This document shows, piece by piece, positions 40,936 through 49,543 of a stretch of DNA of 57,544 bases. The stretch is from assembly GCF_007004625.1 (NCBI RefSeq), contig NZ_VIFV01000020.1, positions 1 through 57,544 on the forward strand, given 5' to 3'. This DNA is from Planococcus salinarum (GTDB taxonomy: Bacteria; Bacillota; Bacilli; Bacillales_A; Planococcaceae). How positions within the stretch are numbered: position 1 is the stretch's first letter; each line of letters begins with the position of its first letter. A model generated the notes under the pieces. The model saw only the letters and a program-made list of their open reading frames with translations. It made no database searches and was not told the origin of the DNA. A program made the translations under genes and the position numbers.

Positions 40936-41045
40936 TTCTTACTCGTGCTTTATATATAGAAACTCTAACAGAGTGCTCAAGCTTGCATTGTCAGAATTCT
41001 ATTCATAAAATTAGGGAAAGATAGTTTTCTGAGAGGATGGGGAAG

Positions 41046-42248
41046 ATGGGGTATTACGATCAGACACCGAATGGAAGACAGCGGCCGAAACGGGGCCGCG
41101 TATTTATGGCGGGGCTTGGGGGCGTCCTGGTGGGCGCTTTATTGATAGCGCTGCTGTTGTTCCTGCGGCCGGAACTGTTGCCCGGCAATGGAACGGAATC
41201 AGCGCAAAACCAGCAGGGAAATCAGGAGCAGCAGACAGAGCAGCGTTCAGTGGAAGTAACGAATGATGTGACGGACGCGGTGGAGATAGCCGATGATACG
41301 GTCGTTGGCGTCACCAATCTGCAGGCGGGCTCGGATTTCTTTTCCGAATCTCCGAACCAGGCAGTCGGAACCGGCTCCGGGGTCATCTATAAAAATGAAA
41401 ACGGCACCGCTTTTGTGGTGACGAACCACCATGTTGTTATTGGAGCCACTGACATTGAGGTGACGATGCCGGATGGTGCGAAAAAACAGGCGACACTGGT
41501 CGGCAGCGATGTCTGGACAGATTTGGCAGTCCTCAGTATGGACGATGAAGGAATAGAGGATACCGCTGAGTTCGGTGATTCGGATGTATTGAAGCAAGGT
41601 GAAACGGTCATTGCGATCGGGAATCCGCTCGGACTTGATTTTTATGGTTCGGTAACGACCGGCGTGGTCTCCGGCACGGACCGGGCAGTACCGGTCGATA
41701 TCGATGGAGATAATGTGGTCGACTGGGAAGTTGAAGTATTGCAGACAGACGCGGCTATCAATCCCGGCAACAGCGGGGGTGCGCTGATCAATATCAGCGG
41801 CCAGCTGATCGGCATCAATTCGATGAAGATCAATCCGACAACTGCGGAAGGCATTGGTTTTGCAATTCCAATCAATACAGCCATCCCGATTATTGAAGAG
41901 CTGGAGTCGGATGGCCAGGTGGTGCGCCCGGCTATGGGCATTACTCTGATGGATTTGAACCAGGTGCCACAGATGTATCGCGAGGATACATTGAATCTGC
42001 CGGAAGATGTCACTTCCGGCGTAGTGGTCAACTCGGTGCTGCCGGATTCCGGCGCCGCTGAATCCGGTCTGCAGGAATACGACGTCATCGTCGAGATGGA
42101 CGGTGAACCGATTGACGGCAGCATAGCGCTCCGCAAGCATCTGTACGAAGAAAAAGAAATCGGGGAAAGCCTGCAGGTGAAAGCTTACCGCGATGGGGAA
42201 CTTTTGGAGTTCGAATTCGAGCTTGTGGACAATTCTTCATTGCAATAA
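41046..42248 (+). CDS. htrA: HtrA-family serine protease
   Basis: Membrane-anchored envelope quality-control protease of the DegP/HtrA type. The 400-residue protein has a short cytoplasmic N-terminus, one membrane helix (about 19-40), a Q/E-rich linker, a trypsin-like domain with H129 (VTNHHV), D159 (WTDLAV) and S243 (NPGNSGGAL), and a C-terminal PDZ domain. ATG 41046 is preferred to ATG 41037, which abuts GAGAGG. Its place after walJ matches yyxA/htrC of Bacillus. It is separated from walJ by repeat DNA, so it probably has its own promoter. Confidence 0.94.
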   Translation: MGYYDQTPNGRQRPKRGRVFMAGLGGVLVGALLIALLLFLRPELLPGNGTESAQNQQGNQEQQTEQRSVEVTNDVTDAVEIADDTVVGVTNLQAGSDFFSESPNQAVGTGSGVIYKNENGTAFVVTNHHVVIGATDIEVTMPDGAKKQATLVGSDVWTDLAVLSMDDEGIEDTAEFGDSDVLKQGETVIAIGNPLGLDFYGSVTTGVVSGTDRAVPVDIDGDNVVDWEVEVLQTDAAINPGNSGGALINISGQLIGINSMKINPTTAEGIGFAIPINTAIPIIEELESDGQVVRPAMGITLMDLNQVPQMYREDTLNLPEDVTSGVVVNSVLPDSGAAESGLQEYDVIVEMDGEPIDGSIALRKHLYEEKEIGESLQVKAYRDGELLEFEFELVDNSSLQ

Positions 42249-42254
42249 AAAAAG

Positions 42255-42515
42255 AAAAGCGACGGCACCCGTTAAGCTCAGAAAGGCATAAGACAGACCA
42301 GCAGAGTGGCGCTTTTTGCCACGGCAGCTGGGCTGGCTTATGACCCGAGGAGCTGGGTCGCCGGAGTCTGGACATCGAAAAGCGACGGCACCCGTTAAGC
42401 TCCGAAAGGCATAAGACAGACCAGCAGAGTGGCGTTTTTTACCACGGCAGCTGGGCGGGCTTATGACCCGAGGAGCTGGGTCGCCGGAGTCTGGAAATCG
42501 AAAAGCGACACCGCC
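42255..42515 (+). repeat. Two tandem type A repeat units after htrA
   Basis: Starts 6 nt after the htrA stop codon. Two nearly identical units (42255-42376 and 42377-42500), the best-preserved pair in the window, are followed by the first bases of a third (AAAAGCGACACCGCCCGTTT). GACGGCACCC-(gtta)-AGCTC pairs with GAGCTGGGTCGCCGGAGTC. Inside are GGCATAAG/CTTATGACC and GTGGC/GCCAC stems. Confidence 0.88.
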
Positions 42516-42535
42516 CGTTTACCTCTTAAAAAATG

Positions 42536-42566
42536 AGCCGGAGAGAAATCTCCGGTCTTTTTTTAT
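42536..42566 (+). terminator. htrA terminator
   Basis: CCGGAGA-gaaa-TCTCCGG stem with a T run, right after the type A repeats. Confidence 0.9.
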
Positions 42567-42630
42567 TGCAGGAAAAAGACCGTTTTAGGCGAAATTAATA
42601 TAGACAAGAATTGATGAACGGAGGATGGAC

Positions 42631-43134
42631 ATGTTCAGAACGATGAATGACTTTTATACAACCTGGAAAGAGGAAGCAAAAGGAACGCAGCAGATGCTGG
42701 ATTCTTTGACAGATGAATCCCTTCAGAAAAATTTCACGGAAGGACACCGGAATCTTGGGCGTCTTGGCTGGCATCTCGCGACGACATTGGAAGAAATGGT
42801 TTCACATACTGGCCTGCAGTTTTCGGGAGCGGATTTCAGCAAACCCGTACCGGATACAGCCGAGGAAATTGCGGAAGCCTACCGTTTCACCAACCAGTCG
42901 ATGATCAGGGCCATGAGAGATAATTGGACTGATGAAACGCTGCAGGAAGAATACGATATGTATGGGGAGAAATGGACCGTAGCCACCATTTTGAAAGTGT
43001 TGCTGCTGCATCAGGTGCATCACCGCGCACAAATGACGGTATTGATGCGCCAGGCTGGATTACAGGTCCCCGGGCTGTACGGACCCGCAAAAGAAGAATG
43101 GGCTGCGATGGGTGCCAAGCCGCCAACTGTTTAA
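42631..43134 (+). CDS. DinB/YfiT-like metal-dependent protein
   Basis: 167-residue four-helix-bundle protein of the DinB superfamily, several members of which are thiol transferases or hydrolases. Likely metal-binding histidines lie in GWHLATT and in LLHQVHHRAQM. Function here is unknown. GGAGG abuts ATG 42625, so ATG 42631 with 6-nt spacing is the likelier start. It has its own terminator and lies between htrA and rlmH. Confidence 0.85.
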   Translation: MFRTMNDFYTTWKEEAKGTQQMLDSLTDESLQKNFTEGHRNLGRLGWHLATTLEEMVSHTGLQFSGADFSKPVPDTAEEIAEAYRFTNQSMIRAMRDNWTDETLQEEYDMYGEKWTVATILKVLLLHQVHHRAQMTVLMRQAGLQVPGLYGPAKEEWAAMGAKPPTV

Positions 43135-43140
43135 AATCTG

Positions 43141-43171
43141 CCGCAGAGCCGACCAGCTCTGCGGTTTCTTT
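43141..43171 (+). terminator. Terminator of the DinB-like gene
   Basis: CCGCAGAGC-cgacca-GCTCTGCGG stem of 9 bp followed by TTTCTTT. Confidence 0.85.
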
Positions 43172-43277
43172 ACGTAAAATTTTCTACTTCCTTTTTTACA
43201 TTATAATATTATTGTAAAATTTGTTAACAAAAACAGTAGAGTACACTTGTATCGTTCGGAAAAGCAGAAAAATGACA

Positions 43278-43659
43278 TGTGGATAACTTTTTGGGGAAGT
43301 GAGATGGCACAACTATCCACAGGTGGAATAAATGATGATTATACGAATTGAGTTTCTTCTGTTACAATGACTTGTGGATAAATATGAATGAAATGTGCAT
43401 AACTGTGTAGAATATTCGGAAATCGAAAGGAATTGATAAAATGAAGATTAAATGCTGCAAAACCCATATAGAACATGGCTTGGATGTATTCATCGCAGAG
43501 ACCGAAAGCTATCCTATCCTTACAGAATTATCTGAACAAGAAAAGTTATCCACAAAGTGTGATTACTGCGAAGAGCCCGCTTTGTATCTAGTGGCGAGTT
43601 CTTAAAATGCCACAATATGTAGAAGTGCCTGTGGATATGTGTATAACAATGGTGGATAA
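43278..43659. promoter_or_regulatory. DnaA-box cluster flanking the CxxH gene and rlmH
   Basis: Perfect DnaA boxes lie at 43278-43286, 43373-43381 and 43546-43554 (the last inside the CxxH gene). One-mismatch boxes lie at 43313-43321, 43394-43402, 43630-43638, 43638-43646 and 43651-43659. Eight sites in 380 bp is far above chance. It may titrate DnaA or make the small gene and rlmH respond to DnaA. Confidence 0.75.
43441..43605 (+). CDS. CxxH/CxxC-type small protein (YyzF-like)
   Basis: 54-residue protein. It starts MKIKCCKTHIEHGLDVFIAE and has CCKTH (CxxH) near the N-terminus and CDYC (CxxC) at about 40-43, a likely zinc site. This family sits next to rlmH in many Bacillota and resembles B. 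subtilis YyzF; its function is unknown. AAAGG precedes the ATG. A perfect DnaA box lies within the gene. Confidence 0.85.
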   Translation: MKIKCCKTHIEHGLDVFIAETESYPILTELSEQEKLSTKCDYCEEPALYLVASS

Positions 43660-43694
43660 CTTGTTTGTAAATTTACTGTAAAGGGGGATATCTT

Positions 43695-44174
43695 GTGAAT
43701 ATCTCAATTGTCACTGTAGGAAAACTGAAAGAGAAATACCTGAAATCGGGAATAGAAGAATACACGAAACGGCTTGGAAGTTACTCGAAGATTAACGAAA
43801 TCGAAGTGGCGGACGAAAAAGCGCCGGAGCAATTGAGCGAGGCCGACATGGAAATCGTCAAAAAGAAGGAAGGCGACCGGATCCTCGCAAAAATTCCAGC
43901 CGATGCTTACGTCATCGCATTGGCAATCGATGGCAAGATGAAAACGTCGGAAGGGTTGGCGAAAGACCTGGAATCCCTGATGACTTACGGACGCAGCAAA
44001 ATCGTCTTTGTTATCGGCGGATCGCTCGGCTTGCATGATGAGGTGTTGAAGCGGGCGGATGAGAAATTGTCGTTTTCCAAGATGACTTTTCCGCATCAGT
44101 TGATGAGGTTGATATTGGTGGAGCAGGTTTATCGGGCGTTTCGGATTATGAAGGGTGAACCGTACCATAAGTAA
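43695..44174 (+). CDS. rlmH: 23S rRNA pseudouridine-1915 N3-methyltransferase RlmH
   Basis: SPOUT-class methyltransferase that methylates pseudouridine 1915 in helix 69 of 23S rRNA. The 159-residue protein has the trefoil-knot C-terminus ([41 protein letters not shown]) and ends GEPYHK. GTG start after AAAGGGGG. In staphylococci this gene (orfX) is the attachment site of SCC elements at its last codons; here accessory genes begin directly after it. Confidence 0.97.
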   Translation: MNISIVTVGKLKEKYLKSGIEEYTKRLGSYSKINEIEVADEKAPEQLSEADMEIVKKKEGDRILAKIPADAYVIALAIDGKMKTSEGLAKDLESLMTYGRSKIVFVIGGSLGLHDEVLKRADEKLSFSKMTFPHQLMRLILVEQVYRAFRIMKGEPYHK

Positions 44175-44186
44175 ATGAGGTTTTCT

Positions 44187-44222
44187 AGACTGTCGAAAAA
44201 GATTTGGCAGTCTTTTTTTTTC
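44187..44222 (+). terminator. rlmH terminator
   Basis: AGACTG / CAGTCT stem with a 15-nt loop and a run of T. It separates the core genome from the restriction locus. Confidence 0.75.
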
Positions 44223-44326
44223 CCCTCAAGCAGATTCTTTTGATTTAAGTTTCAATAAGACCCCCTTTTCAGAAAAAGAGGCTCTTTGTATAAAATGATT
44301 TATATAAATGAACAATTTACATAATG

Positions 44327-44355
44327 TTGACAAATGAATTTACTAGTTATATACT
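44327..44355 (+). promoter_or_regulatory. Promoter of the restriction-modification locus
   Basis: Perfect -35 TTGACA (44327-44332), 17-nt spacer, -10 TATACT (44350-44355), in a very AT-rich stretch about 50 nt before the first gene. Confidence 0.8.
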
Positions 44356-44406
44356 GTATTTAACAAATGTAAAATGATTTATTTTACTTTGAAACGGAGG
44401 TGCAAA

Positions 44407-45003
44407 ATGAAGCTTGAAGATATTGCAAACGTTAAAATGGGACTTGTTTTAAGCAGAAAAAAAGCAGAAATGGAAGACGAGGAAAAAGTGTCTTATAAAT
44501 TGCTAACCTTGAAAAATATAACAGAAGAAGGCGTAATACAAGATCTCTCTTTTGATCAGTTCGCGAGCAGCGATATTTTAGACAATCATTATTTTACCGA
44601 AAAAGGCGATGTACTGATGCGTCTAAGCCATCCAAATACGGCTGTCTATATAGACGAAGAACAAAGCGGGCTACTTATTCCATCTTACTTTGCAGTGATT
44701 AAAATTAATCAAGATGATTTCTTGCCTGAATATCTTGCTTGGTATTTAAATTCCGAGGAAGTGAAAAACGAATTGGAACGATCCCATGCAGGGAGCCGCA
44801 TTCCAAGTACCAATCAAAATGTTTTAAGGAACTTACCAATTGCTAGAATCCCCTTATCAAAACAGCAGATACTCATTGAAATATGGAAACTCCATCTACA
44901 GGAAAAAAATTTGTTTAAGCAATTATTGAAAGAAAAAGAAAAATGGTTTAAAGGCGTTTCAGACCACATACTTTTTGGGACATTAAAGGAGGAAGCAAAA
45001 TGA
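44407..45003 (+). CDS. Half-size type I restriction specificity (HsdS-like) protein
   Basis: 198-residue protein resembling one target-recognition domain plus one conserved coiled region of a type I S subunit. It starts MKLEDIANVKMGLVLSRKKA; the segment EYLAWYLNSEEVKNEL...SRIPSTNQNVLRNLPIA is the TRD end, and the C-terminal helix LHLQEKNLFKQLLKEKEKW resembles the HsdS spacer helix. Normal HsdS has two TRDs in about 400 residues. Such half subunits could dimerise to make a palindromic target, or pair with the broken HsdS. GGAGGTG precedes the ATG; the stop overlaps hsdM (ATGA). Confidence 0.8.
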   Translation: MKLEDIANVKMGLVLSRKKAEMEDEEKVSYKLLTLKNITEEGVIQDLSFDQFASSDILDNHYFTEKGDVLMRLSHPNTAVYIDEEQSGLLIPSYFAVIKINQDDFLPEYLAWYLNSEEVKNELERSHAGSRIPSTNQNVLRNLPIARIPLSKQQILIEIWKLHLQEKNLFKQLLKEKEKWFKGVSDHILFGTLKEEAK

Positions 45004-46529
45004 GAGAACAAGTGACAAAACAGCAAATTAACACGGTATTATGGCAAGCAGCCGATACATTCAGAGGGAAAATCGATTCCAGTACCTACAAAGATTATAT
45101 TTTGACAATGTTGTTCATCAAGTATTTAAGTGATGCATATAAGGAACAGACGGAAGAATACGCAAAAAAATATGAAGGCGATGAGCAGCGCATTCAACGT
45201 GCTTTGTCGAGAGAGCGATTTGTGTTGGATCAATTGTCGACCTTCGATTACCTATACAGCAAACGGAATGATGTTGAAATAGGGGAAATCATCAACAAGG
45301 CGTTGGAACGCTTGGAAAATGAAAACACCGCTAAACTGCGAGGCGTATTCCGCAATATTGATTTTAATAGCGAATCAACTCTTGGAAAAGCGAAAGAACG
45401 AAACGCTATGCTGCGTTCACTATTAGAAGATTTTAATAAACTGACATTAAAACCATCTGTAGTCGGAAACGAAGATGTAATTGGTGACGCGTATCAATTT
45501 ATGATCGAACGTTTTGCATCAGATGCCGGAAAAAAAGGTGGAGAATTTTACACGCCGACGATGGCATCTGAATTATTGGCTCGCCTCGTAAAACCACAGG
45601 AAAACGACAGGATTTACGATCCTACTTGTGGTTCTGGATCGTTACTGATCCGTGTAGCCAACCAGGTACCAAGTAACAAAGTCGCAATTTACGGACAAGA
45701 AAGAAACGGTGCAACGCATTCTTTGGCATTGATGAACATGTATCTGCACGGCATTGACGATGCAAAAATCGAATGGGGCGATACGTTAGCCAATCCGCTT
45801 CATTTGGAAGACGGCAAATTGATGAAGTTCCAGGCCATTGTAGCCAATCCGCCATTTTCGCTCGATAAATGGGCAATGGGCTTTGCGGGAGAAGGAGCAA
45901 ACGACAATAAATTTAAAATGGAAGCAAGCTTAGATCAGCATCGCCGTTTTGAATGGGGTGTGCCGCCGACTTCTAAAGGAGATTTTGCGTTCGTTCAGCA
46001 TATGCTGTATTCATTGGCTGAAAATGGTCGTATGGCCACCATTCTTCCTCATGGCGTATTGTTCCGAGGATCGAGCGAAGGAAAAATCCGCCAACAAATC
46101 GTGGAGATGAATTTATTGGATGCGGTTATTGGTTTGCCAGAGGGGCTTTTCTTTGGAACTGGTATTCCCGCTTGTGTGCTTGTATTGAAAAAAGACCGCA
46201 AGCGGAAAGACGTTCTCTTTATCGATGCATCTGGCGAAGGCCGATACGAGAAAGGCAAAAACCAGAACAAGCTCCGCGAAAGCGATATCGCGAAAATAGT
46301 AGAAACATATGAGAACTACGCGGCGGAAGAGAAATATTCCTACATTGCGGCGTTCGAAGAAATAAAAGAAAATGATTTCAACTTGAACATCCCTCGTTAC
46401 GTCGATACGTTTGAAGAAGAAGAAACGATTGATATGGTCCAAGTGAAAGAAAATATTAAAAAAATCAAGCAGGAACTCGAAGAAGTAGAGGCGCAAATGG
46501 ATAAGTATTTGCAGGAACTGGGATTGTGA
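45000..46529 (+). CDS. hsdM: Type I restriction-modification methyltransferase subunit HsdM
   Basis: SAM-dependent adenine-N6 methyltransferase subunit of the type I complex. The 509-residue protein has the N-terminal HsdM helical domain (TVLWQAADTFRGKIDSS), the SAM motif DPTCGSGSL at about 207-215, the catalytic motif NPPF at 283-286 and a C-terminal coiled region. It is intact. It overlaps the half-S gene by 4 nt and is followed after 16 nt by a RhuM-type gene. Confidence 0.96.
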   Translation: MREQVTKQQINTVLWQAADTFRGKIDSSTYKDYILTMLFIKYLSDAYKEQTEEYAKKYEGDEQRIQRALSRERFVLDQLSTFDYLYSKRNDVEIGEIINKALERLENENTAKLRGVFRNIDFNSESTLGKAKERNAMLRSLLEDFNKLTLKPSVVGNEDVIGDAYQFMIERFASDAGKKGGEFYTPTMASELLARLVKPQENDRIYDPTCGSGSLLIRVANQVPSNKVAIYGQERNGATHSLALMNMYLHGIDDAKIEWGDTLANPLHLEDGKLMKFQAIVANPPFSLDKWAMGFAGEGANDNKFKMEASLDQHRRFEWGVPPTSKGDFAFVQHMLYSLAENGRMATILPHGVLFRGSSEGKIRQQIVEMNLLDAVIGLPEGLFFGTGIPACVLVLKKDRKRKDVLFIDASGEGRYEKGKNQNKLRESDIAKIVETYENYAAEEKYSYIAAFEEIKENDFNLNIPRYVDTFEEEETIDMVQVKENIKKIKQELEEVEAQMDKYLQELGL

Positions 46530-46545
46530 AAGTGGAGGTGAGTTG

Positions 46546-47538
46546 ATGGATAACCAAACAGATTTACTGATGTATCAAACGGAAGATGGCGAAACAAAGA
46601 TTAATGTCCGCTTGGAAGATGAAACCGTTTGGATGACGCAGAAAGCGATTGCGGAGTTGTTTCAAAAAAGCCTGAAGACAATTAATGAACACATTAAGAA
46701 TATTTATGAAGATGGCGAACTTGGCGAATTTGCAACTATCCGGAGAAACCGGATAGTTCAAATCGAGGGAGAGAGAGAAGTAGAACGAGAAGTTTCTTTT
46801 TACAACCTCGAAATGATTCTCGCTATTGGATACCGTGTCCGTTCGCATCGAGGCACGCAGTTTCGCAAATGGGCGACGGAGCGGCTAAACGAATATCTTG
46901 TAAAAGGATTTACGATGGATGACGAACGGTTAAAAGAAATTCGTAATTTAGGACAGGATTATTTTGATGAATTGCTTGAGCGTATTCGAGACATTCGTGC
47001 TTCTGAGAAACGCTTTTACAATAAAATTACGGATATTTATGCCACTTCAATTGATTATAATAAAGATGCAGCAATGTCCAGAGAGTTTTTTGCGACCGTT
47101 CAGAACAAACTTCATTTTGCAATCCATGGTCAAACGGCAGCGGAACTAATCGCGTCTCGTGCTGACGCCACAAAGGAAAATATGGGATTAACTACTTGGA
47201 AAGAATCAAAAGTCCGAAAATCCGATGTAACTATTGCCAAAAACTACTTGAATGAGCATGAGGTAAAGTCACTCAATCGAATCGTCACAATGTATTTGGA
47301 CTATGCCGAATTGCAGGCCGAGCAACAGAAGCCTATGTACATGAAAAATTGGATTGAAAGACTGAATGCTTTTTTACAGTTCAATGAACAAGAAATCCTT
47401 GAAAACGCTGGGAAAGTGAAGAAAGAAGTTGCCGATCGATTAGCTCAAGAAGAATATGGAAAATATCATCAACAAAGATTAACAAAAAATACAAAAGATG
47501 ATTTTGATGTATTTATTAAGGAGAAAAGGCTGAAGTAA
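46546..47538 (+). CDS. RhuM-family protein
   Basis: 330-residue protein of the RhuM (virulence RhuM) family, named after a Salmonella pathogenicity-island gene of unknown function. It shows the signatures VWMTQKAIAELFQKSLKTIN, a likely DNA-binding N-terminus, and EVSFYNLEMILAIGYRVRSH followed by FRKWATERLNEYL. Members of this family turn up inside type I restriction operons and mobile islands. GGAGGTGA precedes ATG 46546. The position between hsdM and hsdS suggests an accessory role in the system; this is inference. Confidence 0.87.
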   Translation: MDNQTDLLMYQTEDGETKINVRLEDETVWMTQKAIAELFQKSLKTINEHIKNIYEDGELGEFATIRRNRIVQIEGEREVEREVSFYNLEMILAIGYRVRSHRGTQFRKWATERLNEYLVKGFTMDDERLKEIRNLGQDYFDELLERIRDIRASEKRFYNKITDIYATSIDYNKDAAMSREFFATVQNKLHFAIHGQTAAELIASRADATKENMGLTTWKESKVRKSDVTIAKNYLNEHEVKSLNRIVTMYLDYAELQAEQQKPMYMKNWIERLNAFLQFNEQEILENAGKVKKEVADRLAQEEYGKYHQQRLTKNTKDDFDVFIKEKRLK

Positions 47539-47720
47539 CAGTAGAGAAAGCTAGAAAATATAAGGCTTCGAATTATTTTGATGGCGATAACAAAATGATT
47601 CGATTCGCCCCTTTGTGTCAGACTCAATAGTTCCTCAAATTGTGGCTGATACGGAGGCGCAATTGCAAAATTCTTATATTATAAATTTAAGAGAAAGCTT
47701 AACTGAAAGTGGTGAAGAAA
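47539..47720 (+). other. Degenerate coding remnant between RhuM and hsdS
   Basis: No intact gene. Two short open stretches look coding: AEVTVEKARKYKASNYFDGD, continuous with the RhuM 3' end after a one-base shift, and then PFVSDSIVPQIVADTEAQLQ onward, in another frame. They may be the frameshifted C-terminus of RhuM or the remains of a deleted gene. No match was recognised. Confidence 0.35.
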
Positions 47721-47900
47721 ATGGAAATGAAACAAGTAGAAGATTCTAAGGAAACCCATACTTGGAGAACCAAGACATTGGGCGAATTACTGGAATTTAA
47801 GAATGGGCTTAATTACCGAACAGGCGATCAAGGTGAAGAAATATCTATTGTAGGAGTTTCAGACTTTAAAAATACTTTCCTTATTGATGTATATGGTAAC
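47721..47900 (+). pseudogene. hsdS: hsdS 5' fragment, interrupted by IS21
   Basis: First ~60 residues of a type I specificity subunit: THTWRTKTLGELLEFKNGLN, a typical HsdS opening, then EISIVGVSDFKNTFLIDVYG. The reading is cut by the IS21 element. The continuation is at 50330-51392 in the same reading register, so removing the element would give an HsdS of about 410 residues. Confidence 0.85.
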
Positions 47901-47986
47901 TTAAAACTGAGCCACCAACGCAATTGAAAACTGAGCCACTTCTGTAGGAAAATAACCCTAGCACAATCGTTAGGGGGAAAACAGGA

Positions 47987-49543
47987 GTGATTACATTGAA
48001 CAAGAAGCAACAGGTGATTCAGCTGCATCTTCAAGATGTCAGCCAAAGACAAATTTCCACAGCAGTGAAGGTCTCCAGAAACACCGTTTCCAAATACATC
48101 GAAGCCTTCGAGAAGAGTAAGGCGACCGATGTCCGTAACCTGGCGGTTACAGAGGATATCTTATCGCCTCCCTCCTACAAGAAAAGGGCTGGGGTAAAAC
48201 GCAAAATGACGGAAGAGATCATGGAACGGATCAGGGGATTCATTCAGGACAACGAATGGAAACGCAAAAATAACATGAGCAAGCAACAAATGAAAAAGAT
48301 TGATATGTATGAAAAACTGCAAGAAGAAGGATATGACATCGGCTATACGACGGTTCGGAATTTCGTCAATACCGAGGAGAGACGGGCAAAAGAGGTCTAT
48401 ATTCGCCAACGCTATTCAGCGGCTTGGGAAGTGGAATTTGATTGGGGAGAAGTGAAACTAGTGATTGATGGGAAACAGAAATCCTATTCGCTGGCGGTCT
48501 TCACCTTGGCTTACAGCAATTACCGATTTGCGCTGCTTTATGAATCCGAAACGATGATCTGTGTACAGGATGCGCACACCAAATTGATTGATCACTTAGG
48601 TTTCGTTCCATCTGTTTTCACCTACGACAATATGCGAACCGTGGTGAAATCGTTTGTCGGAACGGACCGGAAGATCACAGATGGCATGATCAACCTTTCC
48701 AATTACTATGAATTCCGGATCCGGCTCTGCGAGCCAAGAAAAGGAAATCAGAAGGGGCATGTTGAACGGAGTGTGGAGGTTATTCGCAGAAAAGCATTTT
48801 CGCATGACATTGCGTTCCCTTCTCTTGAAGAAGCTCGGAAACGCCTAACCCAAACGGTTCTATCGCTCAATAAACGGATTCACCATGAAAAGAAAATCGC
48901 TCATATAGAATTGAAAGATCAGGAAAAAGCAGTCGCTGCTCAAGAGGCGCTTCCTCTGCCCTTCGATGTTTCGGAAGTCTTGGAATGTCGGGTGGATAAA
49001 TACAGCACCGTCATGATCAAGCAAAACCGATACTCCGTACCTGAAGGCCATGTAGGCGCATGGATTCGTGCAAAGGTAAGTGCAGATTCAGTCCGTCTCT
49101 TTATTGAAGGGGAATTTGTCGCAGAACACCGGAGGAATTGGGGCGTTCACCAATGGGAAATGGATCTCTATCACTACATAAAAACCTTTACAAAGAAAAA
49201 AGGCGCTTTAGCTCAAAGTGAATGTTTGAGCCAAGCACCAATTCAAATTAAAAAACTCTTCAATAACCATTATATCGGAAAAGAGAAAGATTTTCTAGAG
49301 CTACTCTTTTATGTGCGAGAGAAAAATCAGTTGGGTAAAGTGATGGCAGCCGTCCGACAAATTGAGACAAAAGGTCTTGGCGAAATCACCACAGAAAAGT
49401 TAATTTTTCTAAGCGAACAAACGGATCTGGTACCTGCGGTACCTATGAATCCAGATGAGACGGTTGCACAGGCGCATCAAAACATTAAGGCCTTTTCAGT
49501 GATGTTCAATCAAGTCGACGAAGGAGTGCTTGAACATGGATAA
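47987..49543 (+). CDS. istA: IS21 transposase IstA
   Basis: DDE integrase-type transposase. The 518-residue protein has an N-terminal helix-turn-helix (ISTAVKVSRNTVSKYIEAF) and a catalytic core with D152 (FDWGEVKL), D214 (FTYDNMRT) and E260 (KGHVERSVEV), all present, so it looks active. GTG start 47987; a TTG ten bases on is possible. It overlaps istB. Confidence 0.95.
   Translation: MITLNKKQQVIQLHLQDVSQRQISTAVKVSRNTVSKYIEAFEKSKATDVRNLAVTEDILSPPSYKKRAGVKRKMTEEIMERIRGFIQDNEWKRKNNMSKQQMKKIDMYEKLQEEGYDIGYTTVRNFVNTEERRAKEVYIRQRYSAAWEVEFDWGEVKLVIDGKQKSYSLAVFTLAYSNYRFALLYESETMICVQDAHTKLIDHLGFVPSVFTYDNMRTVVKSFVGTDRKITDGMINLSNYYEFRIRLCEPRKGNQKGHVERSVEVIRRKAFSHDIAFPSLEEARKRLTQTVLSLNKRIHHEKKIAHIELKDQEKAVAAQEALPLPFDVSEVLECRVDKYSTVMIKQNRYSVPEGHVGAWIRAKVSADSVRLFIEGEFVAEHRRNWGVHQWEMDLYHYIKTFTKKKGALAQSECLSQAPIQIKKLFNNHYIGKEKDFLELLFYVREKNQLGKVMAAVRQIETKGLGEITTEKLIFLSEQTDLVPAVPMNPDETVAQAHQNIKAFSVMFNQVDEGVLEHG

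Noticed and set aside
9984-42515. Type A repeats as a CRISPR array
   Set aside because: Units are far apart or abut without unique spacers of even length, each unit is a long hairpin, and no cas genes are present.
44187-44406. SCC attachment core repeated next to the restriction operon
   Set aside because: The rlmH 3' end sequence ACCGTACCATAAGTAA occurs only once in the window, so no second border can be claimed here.
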